From JBQTIQ01 sp052387955 (lineage in GTDB: Bacteria; Actinomycetota; Acidimicrobiia; Acidimicrobiales; JACDCH01), in assembly GCA_052387955.1 (NCBI GenBank), contig JBQTIQ010000077.1, positions 1 to 44,761 on the forward strand: a DNA stretch of 44,761 nt, read 5' to 3'. Of the stretch, positions 15,951-26,135 are shown piece by piece. The translations under genes were made by a program, and so were the position numbers. The notes below the pieces were generated by a model. It was not told where the DNA came from and did no database searches. It saw only the letters and a program-made list of their open reading frames with translations. Numbering within the stretch: position 1 is the stretch's first letter; every line of letters starts with the position of its first letter.

Positions 15951-17896
15951 GTCCGTGACGCCACCGCGTCCGCCAGCCGGTGGGCGAAGTCGTCGACGGT
16001 GACGTCGCGTTCGACGTCACCCCCTCGGGGGTTGACCCCAACGGTGTGGTTGGCGACGTCGGAGTCGCCGACGACCAGCACGTAGGGGACCTTGTCCAGT
16101 TTGGCCCGGCGGATGCGGCCGCCGAGGGGCTCGTCGGCCTCGCCCATGACCGCCCGGAACCCGTCGGAGCGGAGCCGTTCGACGACGGAGCCCGCCGCCG
16201 ACTGGTGGTCGTCGCGGACGGGGAGGACGCGTACCTGTTCGGGTGCCAACCAGACCGGGAACGCACCGGCGAAGTGCTCGAGCAGGACCCCGAAGAATCG
16301 CTCCACGGACCCGAACAGGGCCCGGTGCAGCATGATCGGCTGGTGGCGGGCGTTGTCGGAGCCGACGAACTCGAGGCCGAAGCGCTCGGGGAGGTTGAAG
16401 TCGTACTGGATCGTCGACAGCTGCCACTTCCGGCCGATGGCGTCGCGGACCCGGACGTCGATCTTGGGGCCGTAGAAGGCGCCGCCGCCCTCGTCGATCT
16501 CGAAGGCGAGGCCCTCGGCGTCCAGCGCGCCCCGGAGGGCGGCGATGGCTCTCTGCCACCCTTCCTCGGCGCCCACGGCCTTGTCGGGACGAGTGGCCAG
16601 CACCGCCTCGAAGTCTTCGAAGCCGAACGCCCGCAGCACCGACAGCACGAAACCGAGCAGCGAGCGGACCTCCCCCTGGGCCTGGTCGGGGGTGCAGAAG
16701 ATGTGGCTGTCGTCCTGGGTGAAGCCGCGGATCCGCAGCAGGCCGTGAAGGGCCCCGGCCCGCTCGTAGCGGTACACGGTGCCCAGCTCGAAGAGCCGCA
16801 GCGGTAGCTCGCGGTAGGACCGCTGGCGGCTGCGGTAGACGAGGATGTGCATCGGGCAGTTCATCGGCTTCGGGTAGTACGAGCCGTTGTCCATCTCCAT
16901 CGGCGGGTACATCGACTCGGCGTAGAAGTCGAGGTGCCCGCTCTCGATGAACAGCCGAGCGTTGGTCAGATGCGGCGTGTAGACGAACTGGTAACCGCCG
17001 TTCTCGTGGCGGGTACGGCTGTAGTCCTCCATGAGCTTGCGTACGATCGCGCCCTTGGGGTGCCAGACGGCCAGGCCGCCGCCGAGCTCGTCGGGGAAGG
17101 AGAGCAGGTCGAGCTCGGCCGCCAGCTTGCGGTGGTCGCGCTTGTCGGCTTCCTCGAGCCGGTGGAGGTAGTCCTCGAGCTGCGCCCGGGTCGCCCACGC
17201 CGTCCCGTAGATCCGCTGCAGCTGCGGGTTGTGCTCGCTCCCCCGCCAGTAGGCGCCGGCCACCCGCATCAGCTTGAAGTGGCCGAGGTGCCGGCCGGTG
17301 TCCTCGACGTGGGGACCACGGCACAGGTCGACGAAGCGCGGTGGGTTCTCGTAGGTGCGCACCAGCCCCGACTCGGTGGCCGACATCGGGTCGGTCGACG
17401 CGTCGTCGATGATCTCGAGCTTGAAGCGGTGCTCGGCGAAGAGCTGGCGAGCTCGTTCGGCGGTGATCTCGTCGCGCTGGAACGGCTGGCGCTCGGCGAT
17501 GATCTCCCGCATCCGGGCCTCGATGGGCTCGAGGTCCTCGAGCCGGAAGGGCTGAGCGCCGGGGAGCTCGAAGTCGTAGTAGAAGCCGTCCTCCACCGGG
17601 GGGCCGATACCGAAGGTGGCGCCCGGGAACAGGTCGAGCACGGCCTGGGCGAGGACATGGGCGGTCGAGTGCCGGATCGTATAGAGGCCCCGCTTGGAGT
17701 CGGCCACCACGATGGCGACCTCGTCGCCGTCGGCCAGCTCCCACACCAGGTCGCGCTCGACGCCGTTGACGGCGGCGATGACGGCGGCCTTGCGGAGCCT
17801 CGAGCCGATGCTGGCCGCGAGCTCACCCGCCGTCGTCCCGGGCGCGACCTGGCGGGCCGAACCGTCCGGGAGCGTGATGGTGATCTCGTCTGCCAT
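15947..17896 (-). CDS. thrS: Threonyl-tRNA synthetase
   Basis: A full-length class II synthetase of 649 residues that charges tRNA-Thr. The TGS domain is at the N-terminus (ITITLPDGSARQVAPGTTAG), then the editing domain with HSTAH and LCRGPH, and the catalytic core with YPKPMNCPMH, ERAGALHGLLRIRGFTQDD and the zinc-binding Cys and His residues. The anticodon-binding domain closes the protein (VRVLPVRDDHQSAA). ATG 17896 is chosen over a TTG at 17905 because MADEITITLPDG is the natural start and TATGTT lies eight bases upstream, indicating a leaderless mRNA. This also leaves no space for a T-box leader. Confidence 0.97.
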   Translation of the reverse strand: MADEITITLPDGSARQVAPGTTAGELAASIGSRLRKAAVIAAVNGVERDLVWELADGDEVAIVVADSKRGLYTIRHSTAHVLAQAVLDLFPGATFGIGPPVEDGFYYDFELPGAQPFRLEDLEPIEARMREIIAERQPFQRDEITAERARQLFAEHRFKLEIIDDASTDPMSATESGLVRTYENPPRFVDLCRGPHVEDTGRHLGHFKLMRVAGAYWRGSEHNPQLQRIYGTAWATRAQLEDYLHRLEEADKRDHRKLAAELDLLSFPDELGGGLAVWHPKGAIVRKLMEDYSRTRHENGGYQFVYTPHLTNARLFIESGHLDFYAESMYPPMEMDNGSYYPKPMNCPMHILVYRSRQRSYRELPLRLFELGTVYRYERAGALHGLLRIRGFTQDDSHIFCTPDQAQGEVRSLLGFVLSVLRAFGFEDFEAVLATRPDKAVGAEEGWQRAIAALRGALDAEGLAFEIDEGGGAFYGPKIDVRVRDAIGRKWQLSTIQYDFNLPERFGLEFVGSDNARHQPIMLHRALFGSVERFFGVLLEHFAGAFPVWLAPEQVRVLPVRDDHQSAAGSVVERLRSDGFRAVMGEADEPLGGRIRRAKLDKVPYVLVVGDSDVANHTVGVNPRGGDVERDVTVDDFAHRLADAVASRT

Positions 17897-17904
17897 GACC
17901 GTCA

Positions 17905-17910
17905 AACATA
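17905..17910 (-). promoter_or_regulatory. Leaderless -10 box of thrS
   Basis: TATGTT ends eight bases before the ATG at 17896. A transcript starting near the ATG would lack any T-box or ribosome site. Confidence 0.45.
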
Positions 17911-17994
17911 ACGGCGGGCCGCGACAGCCGATCTAGCTGACCCGGCCCCGGCGGGGCGGCGACGCCAGGCCGATACGCAAGGCCCGGCGCGCCG

Positions 17995-18765
17995 TCAGCC
18001 GACGGCGGCGTCGGGCAAGGGGCCCTCGACGTCCGCCGGCGGGGGCTGGCTGCGACGGAGGGTGCTGAGGTCGGCGACCTCGGCCGGCAGCTGCTCGGCC
18101 CGCCGGGTGGCGTAGCGGTCGATGTAGCGCTGGCCGGTCAGCTCCCGGATCTCGAACATCAGCTCGTCGGTGAGCTGACGCAGCACCAGCCGTTCGCGGC
18201 CCGTCTGCCGGTGACGGCCCACGGCGATCGGCCGGCCGAAGCGGATCGACACCGGGAGGAAGGGCCGGGGACGGCGGGCATCGGGGGGCTGGACCTCGAC
18301 CGAGCCCCGCACCCCGACAGGGACCAGCGGGGCGCCGGTGCGCAGGGCGAGGCGGGCGGCGCCGGTGTGGCCCTTGTGCAACAGCCCGTCCCGGGAGCGG
18401 GTGCCCTCGGGGTAGACCGCGAGCAGGCCGCCGGCGTCGAGGGACCGGGCCGCGGCGTCGAGCGCAGCCTGGGACGCGGTACCACCGCCACGGTCGATCG
18501 GGACCATCCCCAGAGCCGGGAAGAGCCGTCGCGTCTTCCAGTCGTCGAGGTACTCGGACTTGCCCAGCAACAAGACGGGGCGGGGCAGCACGTAGGGGAT
18601 GAAGAACGAGTCGAGCACCGACGTGTGGTTCGGGCACAGCACCGCCGGCCCGTCGGTGGGAATGTTCTCGAGCCCCTCGGCGTGCACGTCCCACAGGAAC
18701 CGGAACAAGGGCCCCAGGGCCCGTCGCGCCCCGGGCTGGAGCCACCCGTGCCCGCGCTCGACCAT
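17995..18765 (-). CDS. 1-acyl-glycerol-3-phosphate acyltransferase (PlsC family)
   Basis: A 256-residue acyltransferase that adds an acyl chain to lysophosphatidic acid or a related acceptor. The catalytic motif NHTSVLD (His-x4-Asp) is present, followed by the acceptor motifs MVPIDRGGG and YPEGTRSRDG and the block VPVGVRGS. The N-terminus is only weakly hydrophobic. I place the start at ATG 18765 (MVERGHGW); a GTG two codons earlier is equally possible. The C-terminal 45 residues (RRAEQLPAEVADLSTL onward) go beyond the core fold. It lies about 100 bases upstream of thrS on the same strand, with thrS having its own promoter. Confidence 0.88.
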   Translation of the reverse strand: MVERGHGWLQPGARRALGPLFRFLWDVHAEGLENIPTDGPAVLCPNHTSVLDSFFIPYVLPRPVLLLGKSEYLDDWKTRRLFPALGMVPIDRGGGTASQAALDAAARSLDAGGLLAVYPEGTRSRDGLLHKGHTGAARLALRTGAPLVPVGVRGSVEVQPPDARRPRPFLPVSIRFGRPIAVGRHRQTGRERLVLRQLTDELMFEIRELTGQRYIDRYATRRAEQLPAEVADLSTLRRSQPPPADVEGPLPDAAVG

Positions 18766-18920
18766 GGCCACGGGCCGAGAATAGTTCCAGCGCCCTTCAG
18801 CCACCCTTCCCGCGCCGCCGCTCCCCGGCGGAGGACCGCCGCTTCGAGGCGCTGGAGCACGGGCCGGCACCGCCGAGCGGGATGTTGCGCCCGATCGGCG
18901 GCCCGGCAGGCCGAGGGGCG

Positions 18921-20036
18921 TCAGCCCAGGTCGATGCCGAGGAGGGCGGCGGCCGCGGCCACACCCTGGCCCGAGGCTGCCGCCCGGTCGATGGCGGCGA
19001 CCGCCCCGGGGGTGTCGAGGTCGTCGTCCAGAGCAGCACGGACGTCGTCGAGGCCGCCGTCACCGTCCCCCGCCGCCCGCCACCGCTCGAGGCGTTCCCC
19101 CGCTCGGGGCATGCGGTCCTCGTCCCACTCCCAGGCGGTCCGGTAATGGTTCTCGACGAGCATCAGGCGGATCGCCATGGCGTCGGCGTGCTTGCGCAGC
19201 TCGGACACGAACACGAGGTTGCCGAGCGACTTCGACATCTTCTCGCCGTCCATGCCGACCATGGCCTGGTGCATCCAGTGGCGGACGAACGGTTCGCCGG
19301 TGGCGGCCTCGGACTGGGCCCGCTCGCACTCGTGGTGCGGGAAGATCAGGTCGTCCCCGCCCCCGTGCAGGTCGATGGTGGTCCCCAGCTCGCGCAACGC
19401 CAGGGCCGAGCACTCGATGTGCCATCCCGGCCGGCCCGGGCCCCACAACGACTCCCACGCCGGCTCGTCGTCGGTCGACGGTTGCCACAGGACGAAGTCG
19501 AGGGGGTCACGCTTGTTGGGGTCGTCGGGGTTGCCTCCCCGCTCGGCCGCCAGCTCGATCATGCGGGGCCGCGAGTAGCCCGACACCGACCCGAACGGGG
19601 CGAAGGTGGCGACGTCGAAGTAGACGCCGCCACCGGCCTCGTAGGCGTGGCCCCGGTCCAGCACCATGCCGATGAACCCGCGGATGTCGGCGATCGCCGA
19701 GGTCGCCCGGGGCTCGCTCCACGCCGGCAGGAGCCCGAGCGCCTTGATGTCGTCGTCGAAGCGGACGGTCTCGGCCGCGGCCAGGTCGAGGTAGTGGACC
19801 CCGAGCGAGCGGGCCTTGGCCAGGATCGAGTCGTCGACGTCGGTGATGTTGCGCACGCAACGGGTGACGTGGCCGAGGTCGCGCAGCCGGCGCTGCAGCA
19901 CGTCGTAGGTGACGTAGGTGGCGGCGTGGCCGAGGTGGGTGGCGTCGTAGGGCGTGATCCCGCACGTGTACATGGTGACGACGGGACCGGCTTCGAACGG
20001 CACGACTTCACCGCGGGCCGTGTCGTGGAGGCGCAT
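18921..20036 (-). CDS. mshC: Mycothiol ligase MshC
   Basis: A 371-residue class I synthetase-like enzyme that joins cysteine to glucosaminyl-inositol in mycothiol synthesis. It resembles cysteinyl-tRNA synthetase but has the MshC signature CGITPYDATHLGHAATY, with HLGH at 34-37 in the HIGH position and KMSKS at 266-270. Zinc ligands are present (C25, IECSALA, HHECERA). At 371 residues it is shorter than mycobacterial MshC (about 410) at both ends and it lacks the tRNA-binding C-terminal domain of CysS, which supports the MshC call. The start ATG gives MRLHDTARGEV. It lies 21 bases downstream of npdG. Confidence 0.9.
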   Translation of the reverse strand: MRLHDTARGEVVPFEAGPVVTMYTCGITPYDATHLGHAATYVTYDVLQRRLRDLGHVTRCVRNITDVDDSILAKARSLGVHYLDLAAAETVRFDDDIKALGLLPAWSEPRATSAIADIRGFIGMVLDRGHAYEAGGGVYFDVATFAPFGSVSGYSRPRMIELAAERGGNPDDPNKRDPLDFVLWQPSTDDEPAWESLWGPGRPGWHIECSALALRELGTTIDLHGGGDDLIFPHHECERAQSEAATGEPFVRHWMHQAMVGMDGEKMSKSLGNLVFVSELRKHADAMAIRLMLVENHYRTAWEWDEDRMPRAGERLERWRAAGDGDGGLDDVRAALDDDLDTPGAVAAIDRAAASGQGVAAAAALLGIDLG

Positions 20037-20057
20037 CGCTTCGAAAGGTTGGTCTGG

Positions 20058-20816
20058 TCAGATGGCCGGGGTGCCGTCGGCACCGGCGTCGTCGCCGACG
20101 ACGGTCGAGGCCGGCTTCCTCGGAGGCGGGGCCGAAGCGGTGGTGGTGCGGCCCTCGCCGACGTCGGGGATACCGGCGAACTTCACCGCCACCCGTGTCT
20201 TGTAGTGGACGTTGAGCTGCAACAGCACCGCGGTGAACGACTCGATCGGTGTGGCCAGCGACAGCTCGCCGGCGTCGAGCGGGCGCATGTTGGGGATCTT
20301 GGCCACGATCTCGGAAGTGATCTGCACCGCGGCGGGGTCGTCGGAACAGATGAGCACGTCGCTCTCGATCGGGTTGTCGAGGTCGGCCAGCTCGGTCGCC
20401 GGCACGTGATGGAAGGCGGCCGCCACCCGGCAGCCGGGCACGGCCGCCTGCACGCTGGCCGCCACCGACCCTCGGGGCGGCACCAGCGGCTGGAACTCCT
20501 TGCCGATGCGGGTGAGAGCGTTGGCCATCGAGATCACGACCTTGCCCTGCAGGTGGTCCTGTACCGACACCGCGGTCTGGGTGGCCCCGTCCCACGGGGT
20601 GGCGATGACGACCACGTCGCCGGTGGCAGCGTGGTTGTTGTCGCCCGACCGGATCCCGAGGTGGCGCTTGCTCCACCGCTCGTGGAGGCCGTCCACCACC
20701 TCCATGGCCCGGTACTTCGACCGTGACCCGACCACCACTTCGAACCCGACCGACGCCAGCCGCGCCGCCAACGCGCTACCGGCGGGGCCGGTGCCTCCGA
20801 GGATCCCGATGCGCAC
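20058..20816 (-). CDS. npdG: F420:NADPH oxidoreductase (NpdG/Fno)
   Basis: A 252-residue Rossmann enzyme that shuttles hydride between NADPH and coenzyme F420. The dinucleotide motif is GILGGTGPAGSALA, and SMANALTRIGKEFQPLVPP, SVQAAVPGCRVAAAFHHVPA and ESDVLICSDDPAA are family hallmarks. The C-terminus carries about 30 extra low-complexity residues after KFAGIPDVGEG (Ala, Pro, Thr, Asp), which may be disordered. The GTG at 20816 gives VRIGILGGTG and lies six bases after TAAGGT, so leaderless. It supplies or recycles reduced F420 for enzymes such as the LLM protein in this window, and it is divergent from the InhA-type reductase. Confidence 0.93.
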   Translation of the reverse strand: MRIGILGGTGPAGSALAARLASVGFEVVVGSRSKYRAMEVVDGLHERWSKRHLGIRSGDNNHAATGDVVVIATPWDGATQTAVSVQDHLQGKVVISMANALTRIGKEFQPLVPPRGSVAASVQAAVPGCRVAAAFHHVPATELADLDNPIESDVLICSDDPAAVQITSEIVAKIPNMRPLDAGELSLATPIESFTAVLLQLNVHYKTRVAVKFAGIPDVGEGRTTTASAPPPRKPASTVVGDDAGADGTPAI

Positions 20817-20822
20817 GGACCG

Positions 20823-20828
20823 ACCTTA
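20823..20828 (-). promoter_or_regulatory. Leaderless -10 box of npdG
   Basis: TAAGGT ends six bases before the GTG at 20816. Confidence 0.45.
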
Positions 20829-20907
20829 CCGGGGGGTCACCCGGCAGGGACGCTGCGGCCCGGGCCGGTCGGTAACGTGCCCCCTTCGCCTACCGTCGGA
20901 GAGGTCG

Positions 20908-21684
20908 ATGGGACTACTCGAAGGCAAGCACATCCTGGTCACCGGGGTCCTCACCGACGATTCGCTGGCCTTCGGCGTTGCCCGGGTCGCGCAGGAGGAG
21001 GGGGCCGAGGTGGTGCTGACGGGCGCCGGCCGGGGCCTGGGGCTCACCCGCCGGGTCGCCCGCCGGCTCCCGACCGAGCCCGAGGTCCTGGAGTTCGACG
21101 TGACCGTCGCCGACCACGTGCCCGCCCTCCGCGACCGTCTCGCCGACAAGTGGGACGGGCGGGTCGACGGCGCCCTGCACGCCATCGGCTTCGCGCCGGC
21201 GTCGTGCCTGGGGGGCGGCTTCACCGAGGCCCCCTGGGAGGACGTGGCGGTCGCCCTGCAGGTCTCGGCCTACTCGTTGAAGGTGTTGGCCGACGTGGTG
21301 GTGCCGCTCATGGCCGACGGGGGCTCGATCCTCGGCCTCGACTTCGACAACAGCACCCAGGCCTGGCCGGCCTACGACTGGATGGGCGTGGCCAAGGCGG
21401 CGCTCGAGTCGACGTGCCGGTACCTGGCCCGTGACCTCGGCGCCCAGGGCATCCGGGTCAACCTGGTGGCGGCCGGGCCGGTACGCACGATCGCGGCGAA
21501 GTCGATCGCCGGGTTCGCCGACTTCGAGGCGGCGTGGGAGCAGCGGGCGCCGCTGGGCTGGGACGTACGGGCCGACGGCGAGGCGGTGGCCCGGTCGTGT
21601 GCTGCCCTGCTGTCGGACTGGTTCCCCAAGACGACCGGCGAGATCGTCCACGTCGACGGCGGCTTCCACGCCATCGGGGCGTAG
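20908..21684 (+). CDS. fabI: InhA/FabI-type enoyl-ACP reductase
   Basis: A 258-residue short-chain reductase that saturates trans-2-enoyl-ACP in fatty acid synthesis. MGLLEGKHILVTGVLTDDSL is the InhA/FabI NADH-binding start. The catalytic pair is Y156 and K163 in YDWMGVAK, preceded by the LDFDNS segment that matches the mycobacterial InhA active-site loop more than enteric FabI. It ends with GEIVHVDGGFHAIGA. Start ATG 20908 follows GGAGAGG, a good ribosome site; TACCGT at 20891-20896 could be the -10. It is divergent from npdG, 91 bases away. Confidence 0.94.
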   Translation: MGLLEGKHILVTGVLTDDSLAFGVARVAQEEGAEVVLTGAGRGLGLTRRVARRLPTEPEVLEFDVTVADHVPALRDRLADKWDGRVDGALHAIGFAPASCLGGGFTEAPWEDVAVALQVSAYSLKVLADVVVPLMADGGSILGLDFDNSTQAWPAYDWMGVAKAALESTCRYLARDLGAQGIRVNLVAAGPVRTIAAKSIAGFADFEAAWEQRAPLGWDVRADGEAVARSCAALLSDWFPKTTGEIVHVDGGFHAIGA

Positions 21685-21721
21685 ATCTGCTCGGTCCCGA
21701 GAAGGCTTGACGTTGCGCGCT

Positions 21722-22912
<1,191 letters not shown>

Positions 22913-22921
22913 CGCGGCAAC

Positions 22922-24478
22922 TTACAGACCGGCGGCCAGCTGTTCGCGCAGAGCGAAGCGCTGCACCTTTCCGGTGGCGGTCTTGGGCAGCGTGTCCACC
23001 ACGACGAGCCGCCGGGGACGCTTGAAGGCCGCCATCCGGCTCCGGCAGTGGGCGTCCACCGAGCCTTCGTCGACGGTGTGCCCGGAGCGGGCCACCACGA
23101 AGGCCACGGTGGTCTCCAGGCCGTCGTGGTTGCGGGCGCCGACGACGGCGGCCTCGAGCACGTCTGGGTGCTCGGCCAGCACGGCCTCCACCTCGGCTGG
23201 CGACACCCAGATCCCGCCCGCCTTGATCATGTCGGTGTTGCGCCCCAGGAACGTGTAGTAGCCGTCGCCCGAGCAGGTGTACACGTCACCGGTGCGCAAC
23301 CACTGGCCCCGGAAGTTCCCGGCGGTGGCCTCGGGCCGGTCCCAGTACCCCGTCGCCGTCGACGGTCCCTTCACGTGCAGGTAGCCGGGGGCGTCGGCGG
23401 CAGTGACCGCGGCGTCGTGCTCGTCGAGGAGCTTGACCTCGTAGCCGCTGACCGGGGTCCCGCTGGTGCCGCCTCGCTCCGTGCCGGGGTGGTTCGACAG
23501 GAAGATGTGCAGGGCCTCGGTCGAGCCGATGCCGTCGAGCACGGGATGGCCGTAGGTGGCCGTGAAGCGCCGGTGCAGCTCGGCGGGGAGGGCCTCGCCG
23601 GCCGTCACCGTCAGGCGCACCGAGGCGAACACCTCTTTCGGCACCTCGGAATCCAAGATGGCGGCGACGAAGCCGGGGCTGGCGAAGAAGAGCGTGGGAC
23701 GGTGCGCCGTCGCCAGCGCGGCCACGCCCGCCGGCGTCGGGCGGCCGGGGTTGAGGACGGCGGTGGCGCCGACCGAGAACGGGAACGTGAGCGAGTTGCC
23801 CAGCCCGTAGGCGAAGAACAGCTTGGCCACCGAAAGACAGCGGTCGTCGGGCCCGATGCCGAGGACCGAGCGGGCGTAGGTGCCGGCGGTGGCCTCGAGG
23901 CTGCCGTGGACGTGCATGACGCCCTTGGGTAGTCCGGTGGTACCCGAGCTGTAGAGCCAGAAGGCGGGGCTGTCCCGGTCGGTCCCGGCGGTGGGGGCGG
24001 CCTCACCGTCGTCGAAGTCGGCGCCACGGTGCACCCTCACCTCGGCGCCCACGGGGCCGGCACCAGCGGGCTCCCCCAGCACCACCGCATGGCGCAGCGT
24101 CGGGGCGCGCTCGGCGATGGCACCGAGACGGTCGGCGTAGCCCGCCGACACCACGACCAGCTCGGCCCGGGCGTCGGCGGTGATGGCCCCCAGCTCGGGC
24201 CCCGTGAGCATCGTGGACAAGGGCACCGGTACGGCGGCGGCCCGGAGGGCACCGAGGAACCAGGCCGGGAAGGCGGGCTCGTCGTTGACCACCAGCACCA
24301 CCCGCTCGCCGGCACCGACGCCGAGCTCGGCCAGGGCGTGCTGGGCCGCCCACGACAGGCCCTGGACCTCGGCGTAGGTGTACCGGCGGTCCTCACAGAC
24401 CAGGGCCGCCCGGTCGCCGTCACCCCCGGACACTCGGGCATCCAACAACCACGTGGCCGCGTTGTAGGCCTCTCCCAC
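22922..24478 (-). CDS. Benzoate-CoA ligase family acyl-CoA synthetase
   Basis: A 518-residue AMP-forming ligase. The ATP loop is YSSGTTGLPKG, and the next region (AKLFFAYGLGNSLTFPFSVG, then RPTPAGVAAL and PTLFFASPGF) follows benzoate-CoA ligases of the Thauera type very closely. LRTGDVY, FLGRNTDMIKAGG and LPKTATGKVQR complete the fold with the catalytic Lys. Start GTG 24478 has GAGGGG six bases upstream. The likely product is benzoyl-CoA or a substituted benzoyl- or related CoA ester. No benzoyl-CoA oxygenase or reductase is in the window, so the aromatic substrate is inference. Confidence 0.85.
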   Translation of the reverse strand: MGEAYNAATWLLDARVSGGDGDRAALVCEDRRYTYAEVQGLSWAAQHALAELGVGAGERVVLVVNDEPAFPAWFLGALRAAAVPVPLSTMLTGPELGAITADARAELVVVSAGYADRLGAIAERAPTLRHAVVLGEPAGAGPVGAEVRVHRGADFDDGEAAPTAGTDRDSPAFWLYSSGTTGLPKGVMHVHGSLEATAGTYARSVLGIGPDDRCLSVAKLFFAYGLGNSLTFPFSVGATAVLNPGRPTPAGVAALATAHRPTLFFASPGFVAAILDSEVPKEVFASVRLTVTAGEALPAELHRRFTATYGHPVLDGIGSTEALHIFLSNHPGTERGGTSGTPVSGYEVKLLDEHDAAVTAADAPGYLHVKGPSTATGYWDRPEATAGNFRGQWLRTGDVYTCSGDGYYTFLGRNTDMIKAGGIWVSPAEVEAVLAEHPDVLEAAVVGARNHDGLETTVAFVVARSGHTVDEGSVDAHCRSRMAAFKRPRRLVVVDTLPKTATGKVQRFALREQLAAGL

Positions 24479-24648
24479 GGCTGCCCCCTCGGTCGTGCGC
24501 TGACTGCAGGAGATGATCGCGCCGGCTACCGCCGGCATGCGGGCCGGAACCCTCAGGACGGGCGGCCAGTTCCATCGACGGCTGGCGTCAGGGCCCTGTC
24601 AGTTGACGACGGGCCCGGAGACGATGTCCTGTACGGCGCAGGCGAAAC

Positions 24649-25518
24649 TCAATCCCAGCGGTAGAAGCCGCGCCCGGTCTTCTTGCCCAATTCGCCGGCC
24701 GCGACCTTGTCCCGCAACAGCTTCGGCGGCTCAAAGCGGGGCCCGAGCTCGCCGGCGAGGTGCTCGGCGATGGCGAGGCGCACGTCGAGGCCGACCAGGT
24801 CGGTGAGGCGCAGCGGGCCGACCGGGAACTTGTAGCCGAGCACCATGCCGAGATCGAGGTCCTCGGCGCTGGCCACGCCCTCCTCGAGCATGCGGATGGC
24901 CTCGAGGCCGATGGCGACGCCGAGACGGCTGGTGGCGAAACCGGGCGAGTCCCTGACCTCGATGGACCGCTTGCCCAAGCGCTCGACCCACCGCTGGGCC
25001 GCCGTGACCGCGACGGCGGCGGTGCCGGCGCCGACGACGATCTCGACGAGCTCGGAGCGGGGCACCGGGTTGAAGAAGTGCAGGCCCAGGAACCGCTCCG
25101 GACGCTCGACGGCGGCGGCCAATCCGTCGACCGACAGGGAACTGGTGTTGGTGGCGACGACCTCGGCTCCCGGGAAGGCCCGGTCGGCGGCAGCGAGGAT
25201 GCGGGCCTTGAGAGCAGGCTCCTCGGGTACCGCCTCGATGACGAGGACGGCCTCGGGGTCGTCGGCCATCCCGGGCCGGGCCTGAAGCCGCGCCAGGTGC
25301 TCGGCGACGCAGCCGGCCGGGTCGGCATCGCCTTTGAACCGCCGGCGCAGCCCGTCGGCCACCCGGGCCCGGGCGGCGTCGGCCTGCGCCTCGCTCGATT
25401 CGGTCAGTACCACCGCGGCGCCGGCCTCGAGCAGGCACTGGGCGATCCCGGCACCCATGGTGCCGCCCCCGATGACCACCGCGGCCCCGGGGCTCGGTCC
25501 GCTGGCGATGTCGGTCAT
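24649..25518 (-). CDS. 3-hydroxyacyl-CoA dehydrogenase
   Basis: A 289-residue NAD-dependent dehydrogenase for the third step of beta-oxidation (PaaH/FadB2 type). The nucleotide fold is VVIGGGTMGAGIAQCLLEAG (15-34), the active-site His lies in GLHFFNPVP, and RDSPGFATSRL and GYKFPVGPLRLTDLVGLD are standard. It ends with TGRGFYRWD. Start ATG 25518 (MTDIASGPS) is chosen; the open frame continues upstream into DUF1697 without homology. With the CoA ligase and thiolase downstream on the same strand it looks like a short degradation module. A 170-base gap separates it from the ligase. Confidence 0.93.
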   Translation of the reverse strand: MTDIASGPSPGAAVVIGGGTMGAGIAQCLLEAGAAVVLTESSEAQADAARARVADGLRRRFKGDADPAGCVAEHLARLQARPGMADDPEAVLVIEAVPEEPALKARILAAADRAFPGAEVVATNTSSLSVDGLAAAVERPERFLGLHFFNPVPRSELVEIVVGAGTAAVAVTAAQRWVERLGKRSIEVRDSPGFATSRLGVAIGLEAIRMLEEGVASAEDLDLGMVLGYKFPVGPLRLTDLVGLDVRLAIAEHLAGELGPRFEPPKLLRDKVAAGELGKKTGRGFYRWD

Positions 25519-25562
25519 CGTCGACAAGGTAGTGCCCCGGTCGGCGCCCGCTCCCGGACCGG

Positions 25563-26096
25563 TCACCTCGGCGGGTACTTCTCGGCGATGCGGCGCACGG
25601 TGGTCATGTTGCGCACCGTCATGGGCTCGGGCACGGCCTTGTCGAGCGGGCCCGAGACGGTCGAATCCATCATGCGACCGTTGATCCACCAGTAGAGCTC
25701 GCGACCCCGGACCCGGAGGAGGTCGGTGTCGTTGGAGAGGGCTTCGATCGCCCGGCGGGCCGTCGGCGACGGCCGCCGGCGCAGGAAGGCGACGTTGGTC
25801 AGCCCCTCGCCCCCGACCTCGGGGAAGGGCACGAAGGCGGCGACCCGGGCCACCTCGGCGGCGTGGCGCACGAAGGTCGCCACCTCGAAGCCGAGCGCCG
25901 TCGACAATCGGGCTTCGATCTGCGCTTCGAGGGCGGCGTCGTCGCCATCGGCCTCGAAGACGACGTTGCCGCTGGCGATCACGGTGGCCACCGCCTCGAA
26001 CCCACACGCCGCGAACTCGGCCCGCAGCCGGTCCATCTTGACCCTGCGCCCGCCGACGTTGATCCCCCGAAGGAAGGCGATGTGGCGAGCCGTCAT
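25563..26096 (-). CDS. DUF1697 family protein
   Basis: A 177-residue protein of a common family with no firm function. The family opening HIAFLRGINVGGRRVKMDRLR and VATVIASGNVVFEA are clear, and the C-terminal part MTVRNMTTVRRIAEKY is conserved. It is full length. It lies 44 bases upstream of the dehydrogenase gene and may share its transcript, although the family is found in many unrelated places. Confidence 0.9.
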   Translation of the reverse strand: MTARHIAFLRGINVGGRRVKMDRLRAEFAACGFEAVATVIASGNVVFEADGDDAALEAQIEARLSTALGFEVATFVRHAAEVARVAAFVPFPEVGGEGLTNVAFLRRRPSPTARRAIEALSNDTDLLRVRGRELYWWINGRMMDSTVSGPLDKAVPEPMTVRNMTTVRRIAEKYPPR

Positions 26097-26135
26097 CGCC
26101 GACGATGATCGCGCCCGGCGTCCGGGGCGCTCCAG

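Noticed and set aside
15412..16266. Upstream extension of the two-segment membrane protein
   Set aside because: It runs through the HIT and ThrRS genes in another frame and shows only shadow composition.
17897..17994. T-box leader of thrS
   Set aside because: The -10 box is eight bases from the start and the gap is under 100 bases.
18921..20036. Cysteinyl-tRNA synthetase
   Set aside because: The signature CGITPYDATHLGHAATY and the lack of a tRNA-binding C-terminal domain point to MshC.
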